Shown here piece after piece: positions 46,590 through 56,749 of a stretch of 64,000 nucleotides of DNA; within the stretch, counting starts at the first letter, position 1; each line of letters opens with the position of its first letter. The notes under the pieces were generated by a model. It made no database searches, was not told the DNA's origin, and saw only the letters and a list, made by a program, of their open reading frames with translations. The stretch covers positions 4,416,935-4,480,934 of the forward strand of contig NC_034016.1 in the NCBI RefSeq assembly GCF_000346465.2. The letters run 5' to 3'. This stretch comes from Prunus persica. Lineage: Eukaryota; Streptophyta; Magnoliopsida; Rosales; Rosaceae. The position numbers and the translations under genes are program-made.

Positions 46590-47615
46590 AAGCAGGATGG
46601 GTCACTGTCTCATCTTGTTTTTTACTGATAAAGAACGGGTTGGTGTGGTGATAGAGGAAGTGACCGCTTCCGATCGATTTTTTGGATTTTGTACGAATTG
46701 CTTTGCTAATAAGGCAAAGGAGACTACCCTTAAGGGGTTTCCAAGGTCTCCATGATCATTCGCTTTTGGGACGTTGGTGGGCTTGGCATCTGACAAACAT
46801 TCGGTAACCTGAAGTTTTCTTCATCAAGACAAGAGACCAATATGGGAGCAAGTTGGGTCCCGAGGCAGTTCTTTTTTGTTTTGTGTTCTATTTCTGTGAC
46901 TATTCATGTTGGTATTCCTTCGTTTCTAACTCATTGCATATTGTACCAATCTCGCGTTGTATAAAGGACTATGTTCTACTATGTTTACATAGGTGGTCTT
47001 TTTTGACAGAACCTGAGAGACGTTGGTGCTCTTTTGTTAGGTTTCGTTTTGCTTAAGGTTCTTTGTGTTTTGTTCTTATGGATTGTTTGTCTTTGTGTTT
47101 TTTTGGTTATGCTCGTTGTATGTTGAACAAAATCTTGTGTTATACAAAGGACTATGCTTACATATGAGGTCTTCTTTGACATAATTTGAGAGGTGTTGGT
47201 GTGCTCTTTTGAGGGTTTGTTTTGCTTCAGTTTGGTTCTTTGTGTTTTCCTGTGGATTGTTCATCTTTGGTATTCTTTTGGTTCTACCCATTGCATGTTG
47301 AACAAATCTCGCATTGTACAAAGGACTATGTTTACATAAGAGGCCTTCTTTTACAAAACCAACGAGGCGTTGGTGTGCTATTTTGTTGGGTTTTATTATT
47401 TTGTGTGTGTTGGCGGGGTAGATTTGTTTTAGAGGTGATTGTTCTGTGTTTATGTTTTTTGTCTGAACTCTCTTGCTAGTCTGTTGCATGTGTAGTACTC
47501 TTTTCTCATTTGGAGTTTTCTGAGAAGATTTTAATGAGGCTACTGTTAACATGCTGGCTCTTATGTAATGTTTATAGGTTATTAATGGAATTTATGTTCC
47601 TTTAAATAAATAAAA
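46590..47615 (+). mobile_element. 5'-truncated LINE-like insertion with an internal triplication
   Basis: AAGGGTGTGTATAAAATAA (46571-46589) and AAGGATGTGTATCAAATAA (47616-47634) form a 17-of-19 target-site duplication. The element ends TTAATGGAATTTATGTTCC(TTTAAATAAATAAAAAA), like plant L1 3' ends. It includes three tandem units of about 180 bp marked by AAAGGACTATG at 46963, 47146 and 47320. No reverse transcriptase is left. Confidence 0.65.
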
Positions 47616-47634
47616 AAGGATGTGTATCAAATAA

Positions 47635-47912
47635 GCTTATCATGAGTGCTTCCTTCGTCAAAGTTCCTTGATACATATCTAAGCTTGAAAAAGAAAAATA
47701 GAAGAGTAATAATGGATGAAGCCTATCACAAACAATTGAAGCTTCAATGGATATTCAAGCTAATTATCTATTTTGACTTGAAAGTGCCAAAGTACAAGGA
47801 CATTAACTAGGGTTTTGCCCATGTATGGCATTTCTGTTCCAAAGGACACTAGTTAGAGCACCTTACGATCCTTCAGCCGCCTACTTTAGGTTGGAAAAAT
47901 GGGTTCCTAACT
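47635..47912. other. Intergenic
   Basis: Nothing recognisable. Confidence 0.3.
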
Positions 47913-48292
47913 AAAAACATCTCCAACCGATATGTCAAATTGCCACATAAACATAAAATTGCAAAAATTGAAGGTTAAAGTTGTTTCAATTAAATAGTCA
48001 AATCCTACATGGATTTGAAGGCCGGAAGAAATATATCAAAAATAACATATAAAAAAGCTTGATGTCAAATATTATTTTAATATTTTTTTAGTCATGGATC
48101 TCACTATCATTTACTCCCTTTTAAAAATTTATGCATCATATGGGCCCTATTTGCTTTTAAAAAATAAAATAATATGATATTTGGCATTTCAGATGAAGTT
48201 AAATTTTTTCCAAAATGTCAAATTGCCACATAAACCATCAAATTCAAATTTAACATTTTGCATTTAACATCTCCTTGAAGATGCTCTAAATT
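47913..48292. mobile_element. MITE-like element with facing CATCTCCAAC ends
   Basis: The left edge ACATCTCCAACCGATATGTCAAAT and the right edge in reverse complement GAGCATCTTCAAGGAGATGTTAAAT are related. GTCAAATTGCCACATAAAC occurs near both ends (47955 and 48218). The interior is AT-rich and non-coding. The duplication is unclear. Confidence 0.5.
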
Positions 48293-49916
48293 ACGTAACT
48301 CTTCTGAAAACAATTTTTGTTTTTTTTTTCCCTTCCTCATAGGTGTAGTGAAACTTCTTGTGTGTGAGTGTGACATTAATGAAATGAATAATATCTCGTG
48401 CGGCTGAATTGCTACAAAACAGTCAAAACCTAAAGCCCTAAATAAAACCCTAATCGTGCATTGTGCCCTAATATATTCCAAAAACCTCTCTCTCTCTCTC
48501 TCTCTCTCATGTGATCATGTAAATTTTTCTTTTGCTCCACTCCCAAAACAAACCCACTACCAGCTCTACCTCGGAAACCAAATCACTGCCCCTCTACTTA
48601 CATAATTTCACCCTTACCACAGTAAAAAAATAGTAAACCATAAGCTCCAATAAAAGTTCCTCTATTTCCACGCTACCCTTAAGGCCAACCCCTTATAATA
48701 ACACCAAGGCCACGTTTAAGGCCGCATAGTTTATACCAGAAAAAGACATTGAAATTGGTTTGCTTACTCTAAACCCTTTTGCCTTTCACAATCTTCCATG
48801 CTCTCTCTCTCTCTCTCTCTCTCTAACACAAATTATCATCAAAGCCTTTCTCTTCCCTAGGCAGCTGGCAGTCTCCCTGTGCCACCCCATGCCCTAGACT
48901 CTGAATTTTTTGATTCTGTCTCGGCCCAAATGCAATTACCATATTTTCATTACATTCATTTCAATTTTATTACTAGGGTTGGATTGGATGCCATCTATAT
49001 CTATCACAATATACGAGCCGTGCTATTTTCTTTATGTTATTAATCACATATTTAATGGAAAGTGAGATTCTTAGACGAGAGTCTCACCTCTGTTTAAAAC
49101 ATCATCAATAAAGTGATTCGTACTGTAAATATGATCGAAGTAGTTTTATTTAGAACATTATCTTATTTTTATACCATTAATAAACTGATCAGTAAATGTG
49201 ATCACACAACACTTAAGTTAGGGCCCTTAAAGGGTGTCATGGTCACTTATTAGGTCAGATGAATTTTTCTGATATTGTCCACCTAAGATTAATCTGGAGC
49301 GTTGGATCGAAACCTTATTTGGTATATATAAAGATTAATTCCAAATTCAACATCTAGGTTTGCAAGATAAAGATTCCAAGTCACCTATCCACGACAATTG
49401 CATGGGCGGGAACAAATAGAGGAAAATGATATGAGCAACCCCACTTTGAGTTTGTCAACAATGCCCCTAGTAACTCAGAGAGAAAAATGAGGGACCACCT
49501 TCATTGACTAAGAAGGGTAATTTGGGAAATCAGATTGATAAGTGGCGCTCAAGCACTTCACTACTAGGAAGTGTAGAGTAGAATAATTGGTATTGATATT
49601 TATATGAAAATATAAGGGTGGGATTTCAAAGCCTTGGAAACATAACACAAGCAAAGAGAAAGAGAAAGAGAACAGAAATCTCTCTCTAGCTCCCTTAGAC
49701 CTCAAAGCTTATAGTAACCACCGCCACCGCCACCACCACCACAACTCCAACCTTGAAACCATTCAAACACATGGCTATCTCCATCATTAATTTCTGGTGC
49801 TGTTGATCAGAGCAGAGGAGAGTTTAAACTTCAAACCTGAACTTTGTCATCTTCATCACCACCACCACAAGAAGAACAAGAAGAGCAAGAGCACCAGAGC
49901 TAGCTAGGTCTTGAAG
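48293..49916. other. Upstream region of the receptor kinase gene
   Basis: Contains CT microsatellites at about 48487-48508 and 48801-48824 and a (CCACCG/CCA)n tract near 49720-49742. Pyrimidine-rich tracts like these are common near plant transcription starts. An ATATTTATATGAAAATATAA stretch near 49597 could include a TATA box. No other gene was recognised. Confidence 0.4.
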
Positions 49917-50125
49917 ATGAGAAAGAGCATTTTCAGGTAAAATAACATCACACTCCACCATTTTTGATTTGACCAAATTCAACACTGCATATACAACTCC
50001 ACTTAAAGATATGTGTGACACAAGCCTTTTTGTTCACATGCATGTTTAGTGCAACACCTTGTTGTGAAATTCAAGCATTCTCATCAACCACAGAAACCTC
50101 CTTCACATGCATGTTGTCTCCTTAG
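49917..50125 (+). promoter_or_regulatory. Candidate spliced upstream ORF (31 codons) in the RGI5-type leader
   Basis: ATG at 49917 reads MRKSIF then AG|GTAAAA (donor at 49937). A TTTAG acceptor ends at 50049 and joining gives an in-frame continuation SATPCCEIQAFSSTTETSFT, then CMLSP, with stop at 50123-50125. Without splicing, other short ATG frames (50107-50130, 50111-50125) remain upstream of the main ATG at 50229. The intron is inferred from splice-site consensus only. An upstream ORF of this size would be expected to limit translation of the receptor. Confidence 0.4.
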
Positions 50126-50228
50126 AGTAGACTTTCACCTTCATCTTCAACAACAAGAACAACCCCACATTTTTCTTCACCTTCTTCACCATTTGCAAGC
50201 CTTCATTTTTCCCACAAGTACTCAAAAA

Positions 50229-53200
50229 ATGGAACAAAACAGAACCCATTTTCTATTTTCCTTCACATTGTTGATTTACATAACCATGGCAAAACTCTTA
50301 TTAGTTACCTCTTTGTCCTCTGATGGTCAAGCTCTTCTCTCCCTTCTGCCTGCAAAACAATCTTCTTCTTCTTCTTCTGTGCTGTCTTCATGGGACCCAT
50401 CTAGTCAAACACCATGTTCATGGCAAGGCATAACCTGCTCTCCCCAAAACAGAGTCATCTCACTCTCTCTCCCCAACATTTTCCTCAACCTTTCCTCTCT
50501 GCCTCCACAGCTCTCTTCTCTCTCATATCTTCAGCTTCTCAACCTCTCCTCCACCAACATTTCAGGCACAATCCCTCCTTCCTTTGGCCAACTCACCCAT
50601 CTTCGCCTCCTTGACCTCTCCGCCAATTCTCTCACTGGTTCCATTCCCCCAGAGCTGGGAAATCTCTCTGCTCTTCAGTTCCTCTTCTTGAATTCCAACA
50701 GATTGTCTGATAAAATGCCTCAGCAACTTGCTAACCTTACTTCACTTCAAGTCCTTTGCCTCCAAGACAATCTCATCAACGGTTCAATCCCATCACAACT
50801 GGGCTCTCTGGTCTCCCTCCAACAGTTTCGTGTCGGTGGGAATCCGTATATATCCGGAGAAATTCCATCACAGTTAGGCCTACTCACCAATCTCACAACC
50901 TTTGGTGCCGCGGCTACTGGGCTTTCGGGGACGATCCCATCCACATTTGGGAACTTAGTTAATCTCCAAACACTGGCTCTTTATGATACTGAAATAGTTG
51001 GCTCCATTCCCCCTGAACTTGGGCTCTGTTTGGAGCTGAGGAACTTGTATTTGCACATGAACAAGCTCACTGGTTCAATTCCTCCACAACTGGGAAAGTT
51101 GCAAAAGCTCACTAGCCTGCTTCTTTGGGGCAATGCATTATCAGGACCAATCCCAGCTGAGATTTCAAACTGTTCTTCACTTGTTATTCTGGATGCTTCT
51201 GCTAATGATCTCTCTGGCGCAATTCCAAGAGATATAGGGAAGCTGGTGGTTCTTGAACAGCTTCATCTTTCGGATAATTCGCTTACCGGGACAATACCAT
51301 CTCAGCTGAGCAACTGTACAAGCCTTACTGCTCTTCAACTTGACAAGAACCAATTCTCAGGTACAATTCCATGGCAAGTTGGTAATTTGAAATCCTTGCA
51401 GAGTTTCTTCTTGTGGGGTAATTTAGTATCTGGAACTATACCATCTTCATTCGGGAACTGCACTGAACTTTATGCACTTGATCTTTCAAGAAACAAGCTT
51501 ACTGGGTCAATCCCAGAAGAGATTTTCAGTTTGAAGAAGCTGAGCAAGCTCTTGCTTCTGGGAAATTCCTTATCGGGCGGGTTGCTGCCAAGTGTTGCGC
51601 ATTGTCAATCTCTAGTCAGGTTAAGACTTGGAGAAAACCAGCTTTCAGGACAAATTCCTAAGGAGATAGGCCAACTGCAAAACCTTGTCTTTCTTGACTT
51701 GTACATGAATCATTTCTCTGGAGGCCTTCCAGTTGAGATTGCCAACATCACAGTTCTTGAACTATTGGATGTGCACAACAACTATATAAGTGGTGAAATT
51801 CCATCTGAGCTTGGGGAGCTTGTGAATATGGAGCAACTTGATCTCAGCCGAAACAGCTTCACTGGCGAAATTCCTTGGAGCTTTGGAAACTTAAGTTACT
51901 TGAACAAGCTCATCATCAACAATAATCTACTCACAGGCTCAATACCAAAATCTATTCGGAACTTGCAGAAGCTAACTTTGCTGGATTTGAGCTTCAACAG
52001 CCTCTCTGGTCCAATCCCACCTGAAATTGGTCATGTGACAAGCTTGACAATCAGTTTGGACTTGAGCTCAAATAGTTTTACAGGAGAAATCCCAGAGACA
52101 ATGGAGGGTTTGACACAATTGCAATCATTGGATCTTTCTCATAATATGCTCTTTGGAAACATTAAGGTTCTTGGTTCTCTAACTAGTCTCACTTCTCTAA
52201 ATATCTCCTGCAACAATTTCTCAGGTCCTATACCAGTTACGCCGTTCTTCAGAACTCTTTCTTCAAGTTCATATCTTAAGAACCCACATCTTTGTGAGTC
52301 TGCTGATGGGACTACTTGTTCTTCAAGTCTAATGCGGAAGAATGGTTTAAAATCCGCGAAAACCGTTGCTTTAATCTCTGTGATTCTGGCATCAGTAACC
52401 ATAGCAGTTATTGCCTCATGGATTGTTGTTATGCGAAATCATAGGTATATGGTAAAGAAATCTTTAGGAGCATTGGCATTGTCATCGGGAGCTGAAGATT
52501 TCTCTTATCCGTGGACCTTCATCCCATTTCAGAAGCTAAATTTCACCATTGACAACATCTTGGATTGTCTCAAGGATGAAAATGTGATTGGGAAAGGTTG
52601 TTCTGGGATTGTCTATAAGGCTGAAATGCAGAACGGAGATTTGATTGCGGTGAAAAAGCTGTGGAAAACAAAACAAGAGGAAGAACCGATAGACTCTTTC
52701 GCTGCAGAAATTCAAATTCTTGGACACATTCGCCATCGGAACATTGTGAAGCTCCTAGGTTACTGTTCAAATAGAAGTGTGAAGCTGCTTCTATACAACT
52801 TCATTCCCAATGGTAATCTGCAACAGCTATTGCAAGGGAATAGGAACTTGGACTGGGAAACTAGGTACAAGATTGCAATTGGCTCAGCTCAAGGTTTAGC
52901 ATACCTTCACCACGATTGCGTCCCGGCAATTCTTCACAGGGATGTGAAGTGCAATAACATACTCTTGGATTCAAAGTATGAAGCTTATCTCGCAGATTTT
53001 GGTCTGGCAAAGTTGATGAACTCTCCAACTTACCACCATGCAATGTCCAGAGTAGCTGGCTCTTATGGTTATATTGCACCAGGTAAGGCTGTTTCATTTT
53101 TTCTTTGAGAAGTTAATATAAATTGCGACACACTGCCCTTTCAAATTAACATTTGATCTTTTCCTAGTTGGCTGTATAAGAAGAGTATTGATGATGCACG

Positions 53201-53733
53201 ATTATGCATCAAAGGTTGCATTAGAATATTTATAAAAATTTGTTCAATCTGGATGGCTCTAGTTATCCAAATACAAATAGATTGGTATTTATTTTGTCAC
53301 AAGTCTTGGGAGTCTCATATTCTAACAAATAATCTCCATTATGAATGCAGAATATGGATACACAATGAACATAACAGAGAAGAGTGATGTCTACAGCTAT
53401 GGTGTGGTTTTGCTGGAGATCCTAAGCGGGCGTAGCGCTGTTCAGCCACAGATTGGTGATGGGCTACACATTGTTGAATGGGTGAAGAAGAAGATGGGGA
53501 GCTTTGAACCAGCTGTATCAATACTAGATGCAAAGCTCCAAGGCCTGCCAGATCAAATGGTGCAAGAGATGCTGCAAACACTCGGAATAGCAATGTTCTG
53601 CGTAAACTCTTCGCCGGCAGAACGGCCGACCATGAAGGAAGTGGTGGCATTGCTAATGGAGGTTAAGAGCCAACCTGAAGAATGGGGAAAAACTTCCCAA
53701 CCCCTAATAAAGCAGTCTTCAGCTCAAAGTTAA
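50229..53733 (+). CDS. RGI5: LRR receptor kinase of the RGF1-receptor (RGI) class, RGI5-type (1,078 residues, 2 exons)
   Basis: Exon 1 is 50229-53082 and exon 2 is 53351-53733; the 268-bp intron (GTAAGG...GCAG) falls in the kinase domain between APG and EYGY. Order: signal peptide (about 1-30), LRR N-cap with SSDGQALLSLL and TPCSWQGITC, about 23 LRRs to residue 690, one membrane helix (TVALISVILASVTIAVIASW, about 711-734), and a kinase domain. The kinase has IGKGCSGIVYKAE (785), IAVKK, LHRDVKCNN (RD type, near 902), ADFG (near 922) and RPTMKEV. RVGG at 201-204 is the RxGG signature that in RGI receptors contacts the C-terminus of RGF/GLV root meristem peptides. Overall it reads like Arabidopsis At1g34110 (RGI5). 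It acts at the plasma membrane in peptide-controlled root growth. Start: first ATG of the frame, giving a normal signal peptide; codons before it contain no ATG. The gene is intact as read. Confidence 0.95.
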
Positions 53734-54710
53734 TTTTTATCCTTTCTTCTTTCTAAACCTTCCAAGGACATTAGTGAATTGATTTTCAATCCCAACATAA
53801 GAGAATATTAAAATTGAGGGACATGAAGAAAGTTTGAGTAGTTATTTGGATGGTGATGGGTTTAGGTTGCTTGTACAGTTTTGAGACGCCAATGCGGTGA
53901 AAATGCTTCATGTCGCACTTGCCTGCATTTCCTTTTTTTTTTCTTCTTTTTTGTCACTATATTTTCATCATTTTCTTTATTATTTTTAAACCGTTACAGA
54001 TTACCGTATTGTGAGAGAGACATTATATATAATAGGCATCTTCACTAGTTTTTTCATCTTGGTTTGAATTGCTGAAAATGTGGCTGAACCTTAGCATATC
54101 AGCAATTGCTTCTTTCAATCTTGTTTTTTTTCCTTAACAATTTTGAAGTACTTAATTTTAATTGATCACATATACGATGAATATTCTAGATTCTGTGTTG
54201 TCTAAATCTCTGCTTGTAACAATACAAAAGAAAAGCTGTCATTCCTCAACAAAAATCACAAACAGTATCAACAATTTTGGAGGCTAGAGAATCGGAAAAG
54301 CAGCTGCCCCACTTGTAGGCCCTGAATTGCAGCTTAAAAAGCAGACAGACAGAAACAGGGCATGCCTCCATCTCCCTCCCCCACATGCTTAGCAGACACA
54401 AGATTTGTCTCCCATGTCTCTCAATTTCCTCACTTCGTTTGGTCCATGCCACTTGACCTTTTCAGAATTGATGGTTCAAAAAAGCGTATAATCAAAATCA
54501 ACTTTTATCATATATTATTTGAACATTGGAATATCAATAATTAATTCAATCAGCTTCTCTTTTTGTTGCTTTGGTCAACTCAAAATCCTCTCAGTCCGGA
54601 TATGATGGCATAAATATGACCCAGAAAAGAAGGTGAAAGCACAGCAGATTTTGGAGTAAGACTCAGAAGTCCTAGTTGAGCGGCTGAGTGGGAATGGAGG
54701 TAACAGGTTT
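53734..54710. other. 3' flank of the receptor kinase gene
   Basis: AT-rich 3' region with T-rich tracts. No gene recognised. Confidence 0.4.
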
Positions 54711-54711
54711 G

Positions 54712-54965
54712 CAAGTCGCTTGAAAGCCAAATTTTTGCTATGTCCAAATCAACGACAGCTGATGCCCGATGACACAAAATTAAAGATGAAAAATAAAAAG
54801 TTTGAGCAGCAAAAAGAGGCCTTGGACAAGTCGTTAGTTGCTCTTAGAGTTGAAACCAACGACTCGTCCAAAACTACTACTGCTGCTCTACCTTTTAATT
54901 TTGTCTCATCAGCCATCTTTGATTTGTACATAGCCAAAATTTCACTTTCAAGAAATTTGTAAACT
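54712..54965. repeat. Imperfect inverted duplication (hairpin arms of about 125 bp)
   Basis: 54712-54845 and the reverse complement of 54846-54965 are two diverged copies of one segment. Landmarks are GACACAAAATTAAAGATGAA versus GAGACAAAATTAAAAGGTAG, TTGCTATGTCCAAATCAA versus TTGGCTATGTACAAATCAAA, and GGACAAGTCGTTAGTT facing AACCAACGACTCGTCC at the centre. On the minus strand the sequence reads as coding-like (YKFLESEILAMYKSKMADET), extending to about 55020. The source gene was not recognised. A transcript through here would fold into a long hairpin. Confidence 0.65.
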
Positions 54966-55116
54966 TGTTTTCTCCTGACAGCCTCTTTGAACAATGGCGA
55001 AATTTTGGTTAGGGATCCATTTCTAAGACAAGCCAGAGACACGGTGAGGGAGCTCTCACAAGGGAGAGAGGTTTTTTTTTCCCTTCCTTCACAAGACTGT
55101 TGAAGGCAGGATATTT

Positions 55117-55894
55117 GAAATAAAGATGCGATACTACTTGAGGGGAGGGGGAGGGGGTATTTAATGACTGAAAGTATATGCATCCATCCCCCCATGCGAT
55201 TAATATGAATAGAGGTAGAATGTGGTTAACATGCAGAAGATGGTAGGTGAAAAATGGTGAATTTTATTTGTTTTGACTGAATTGAATGGATGCAAGGCAA
55301 GTTCCACAAGAAATGGATGCTTCAAATATCACTCTTACCTCTCCACATAGGTAAAAATATTGTTGGACTTCTTTTTTTGTAGGGGTTAATTAGTAAAAAC
55401 GCTGCATTTTCATTTAAAAATAATAATTTCTCTGTTTTTTTAAAACCATCTCTCTGATGTGGTCAAATAAATAATTTCATTAATAGTCTAAAAAATATGA
55501 AAAATTGGATGAATTGGGATCAATAAACTTGTTATCTACCGGTGTGATGAGTTAGTATGTGTGAGAGTGACATTCTTTTTCATGTAGACTGTAGGTGCAA
55601 AATTAAAAAATGAAAATTAAGATTAATGGCCACCAACGGCCATTGAGATTATCACTAGTAATTCAATCACTAAATACTTATTTTGGCACTAGCCTTGCAT
55701 CCATTCATTCAGTCAAACCAAATGAAAAATCACCATCTTCACCTACCATCTTCTGCATGTTAACTACATTCTACCATACTCACATTAATCGCATGAGGAG
55801 GATTGATGCGTATGTTTTCAATCGCTAAATAACCCCTCCCCCTCCCCCTCTCCCTCTCCCTCTCCCTCCCCCTCCCCATCGCATCTTTCTTTCC
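55117..55894. repeat. Inverted repeat with about 190-210-bp arms and a 380-bp loop
   Basis: 55117-55304 and 55685-55894 are inverted copies. The left arm contains AAAGATGCGAT, GGGGAGGGGGAGGGGG, CATGCGATTAAT and TTAACATGCAGAAGATGGTA, and the same blocks appear in the reverse complement of the right arm. The right arm has an expanded CCCTCT microsatellite (55830-55880). No coding capacity or target-site duplication was found; it may be a foldback element. Confidence 0.75.
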
Positions 55895-55957
55895 TGATTG
55901 TAGTTTTCAGAATTTCTACTGCAGTCTCTAGCAAAGTTTTTAGTTGCAACGTCAAAG

Positions 55958-56056
55958 ATAATGTAATGCTAGAGCACTGATAGAATTGGGGGCACCCTAT
56001 ATATATATATATATATATATATCCCCAATTCTATCAGTGCTCCAGCATTACATTAT
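55958..56056. repeat. Near-perfect palindrome with 34-bp arms and an (AT)n loop
   Basis: ATAATGTAATGCTAGAGCAC...GAATTGGGG faces CCCCAATTC...GTGCTCCAGCATTACATTAT, with one mismatch in 34 bp. The loop is GCACCC plus about 12 AT units. It could be a miniature foldback element grown around an AT microsatellite. Confidence 0.85.
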
Positions 56057-56528
56057 GAAGGGACTTGCAAACTCGCACCATTTCATTTGAAATACTCCAA
56101 TCTAGTCTATGTCACGTCCTTATAAATGAAAATACAGTACTCCAATCTCCTCTATGTTACACTAGCTTAGGAAAAATTATACTTTCAAAAATGTAATCGA
56201 AGCTTTCCTTTATACTTTAAAAAATGTAAAAGAAGTTTTCCTGGTAAAATAGAGGTAATCCACTAGTCTGTTTGTGACAATGTTTCAGTTTTATCGTTAT
56301 CGAAACCATACGCAATAGAAATTTCCTAAATTAAGGTGTCTCATATAGAGGAGATTAGAGTATTTCAATATATAACTTCACAACAGTAGAAGTTGCACCA
56401 TTTCATTTGTAGAACAGTCATCCTCCCCAACTCTGTTCCCACCATTATAAGTTTCTTTTCTACTAAACCAATGAGCAATACAAAGAAATAACTTTACTTA
56501 AGAAATTGGAGGACATAATCCGTTCAAA
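56057..56528. other. Intergenic
   Basis: Two short similar blocks around ACTCCAATCTCCTCTATGT/ACTCCAATCTAGTCTATGTC occur near 56092 and 56140. Nothing else recognised. Confidence 0.3.
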
Positions 56529-56749
56529 TTTTTTTTTTTTTTTTTTGAATAGAAACATTGTATTGATAATCAAGAGGAAAAATCCTCGATCAAACAACAA
56601 GACCAAAAATAAAGAGTCTGACCTACTAAGATTGAAAAAAAAAACTGTATAAAAAACACAAAACTTCAGTAAAATCATCTTAAGAATGCCATCATGTCTC
56701 TCATGATGGTAGAGTAGTGATAGTCCTTGAACTGCCCCGAAACCGAAGC

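Noticed and set aside
47076..47552. 158-residue Lys/Asn-rich minus-strand frame
   Set aside because: Its internal repetition follows the 180-bp DNA repeat of the truncated LINE.
50049..50228. Longer N-terminus for the receptor kinase
   Set aside because: The frame is open upstream but has no ATG; starting at 50229 gives a normal signal peptide.
54749..55195. 148-residue minus-strand frame as an intact host gene
   Set aside because: It runs through an inverted duplication, lacks a recognisable domain and has a poly-pyrimidine leader-like N-terminus; kept only as a possible captured fragment.
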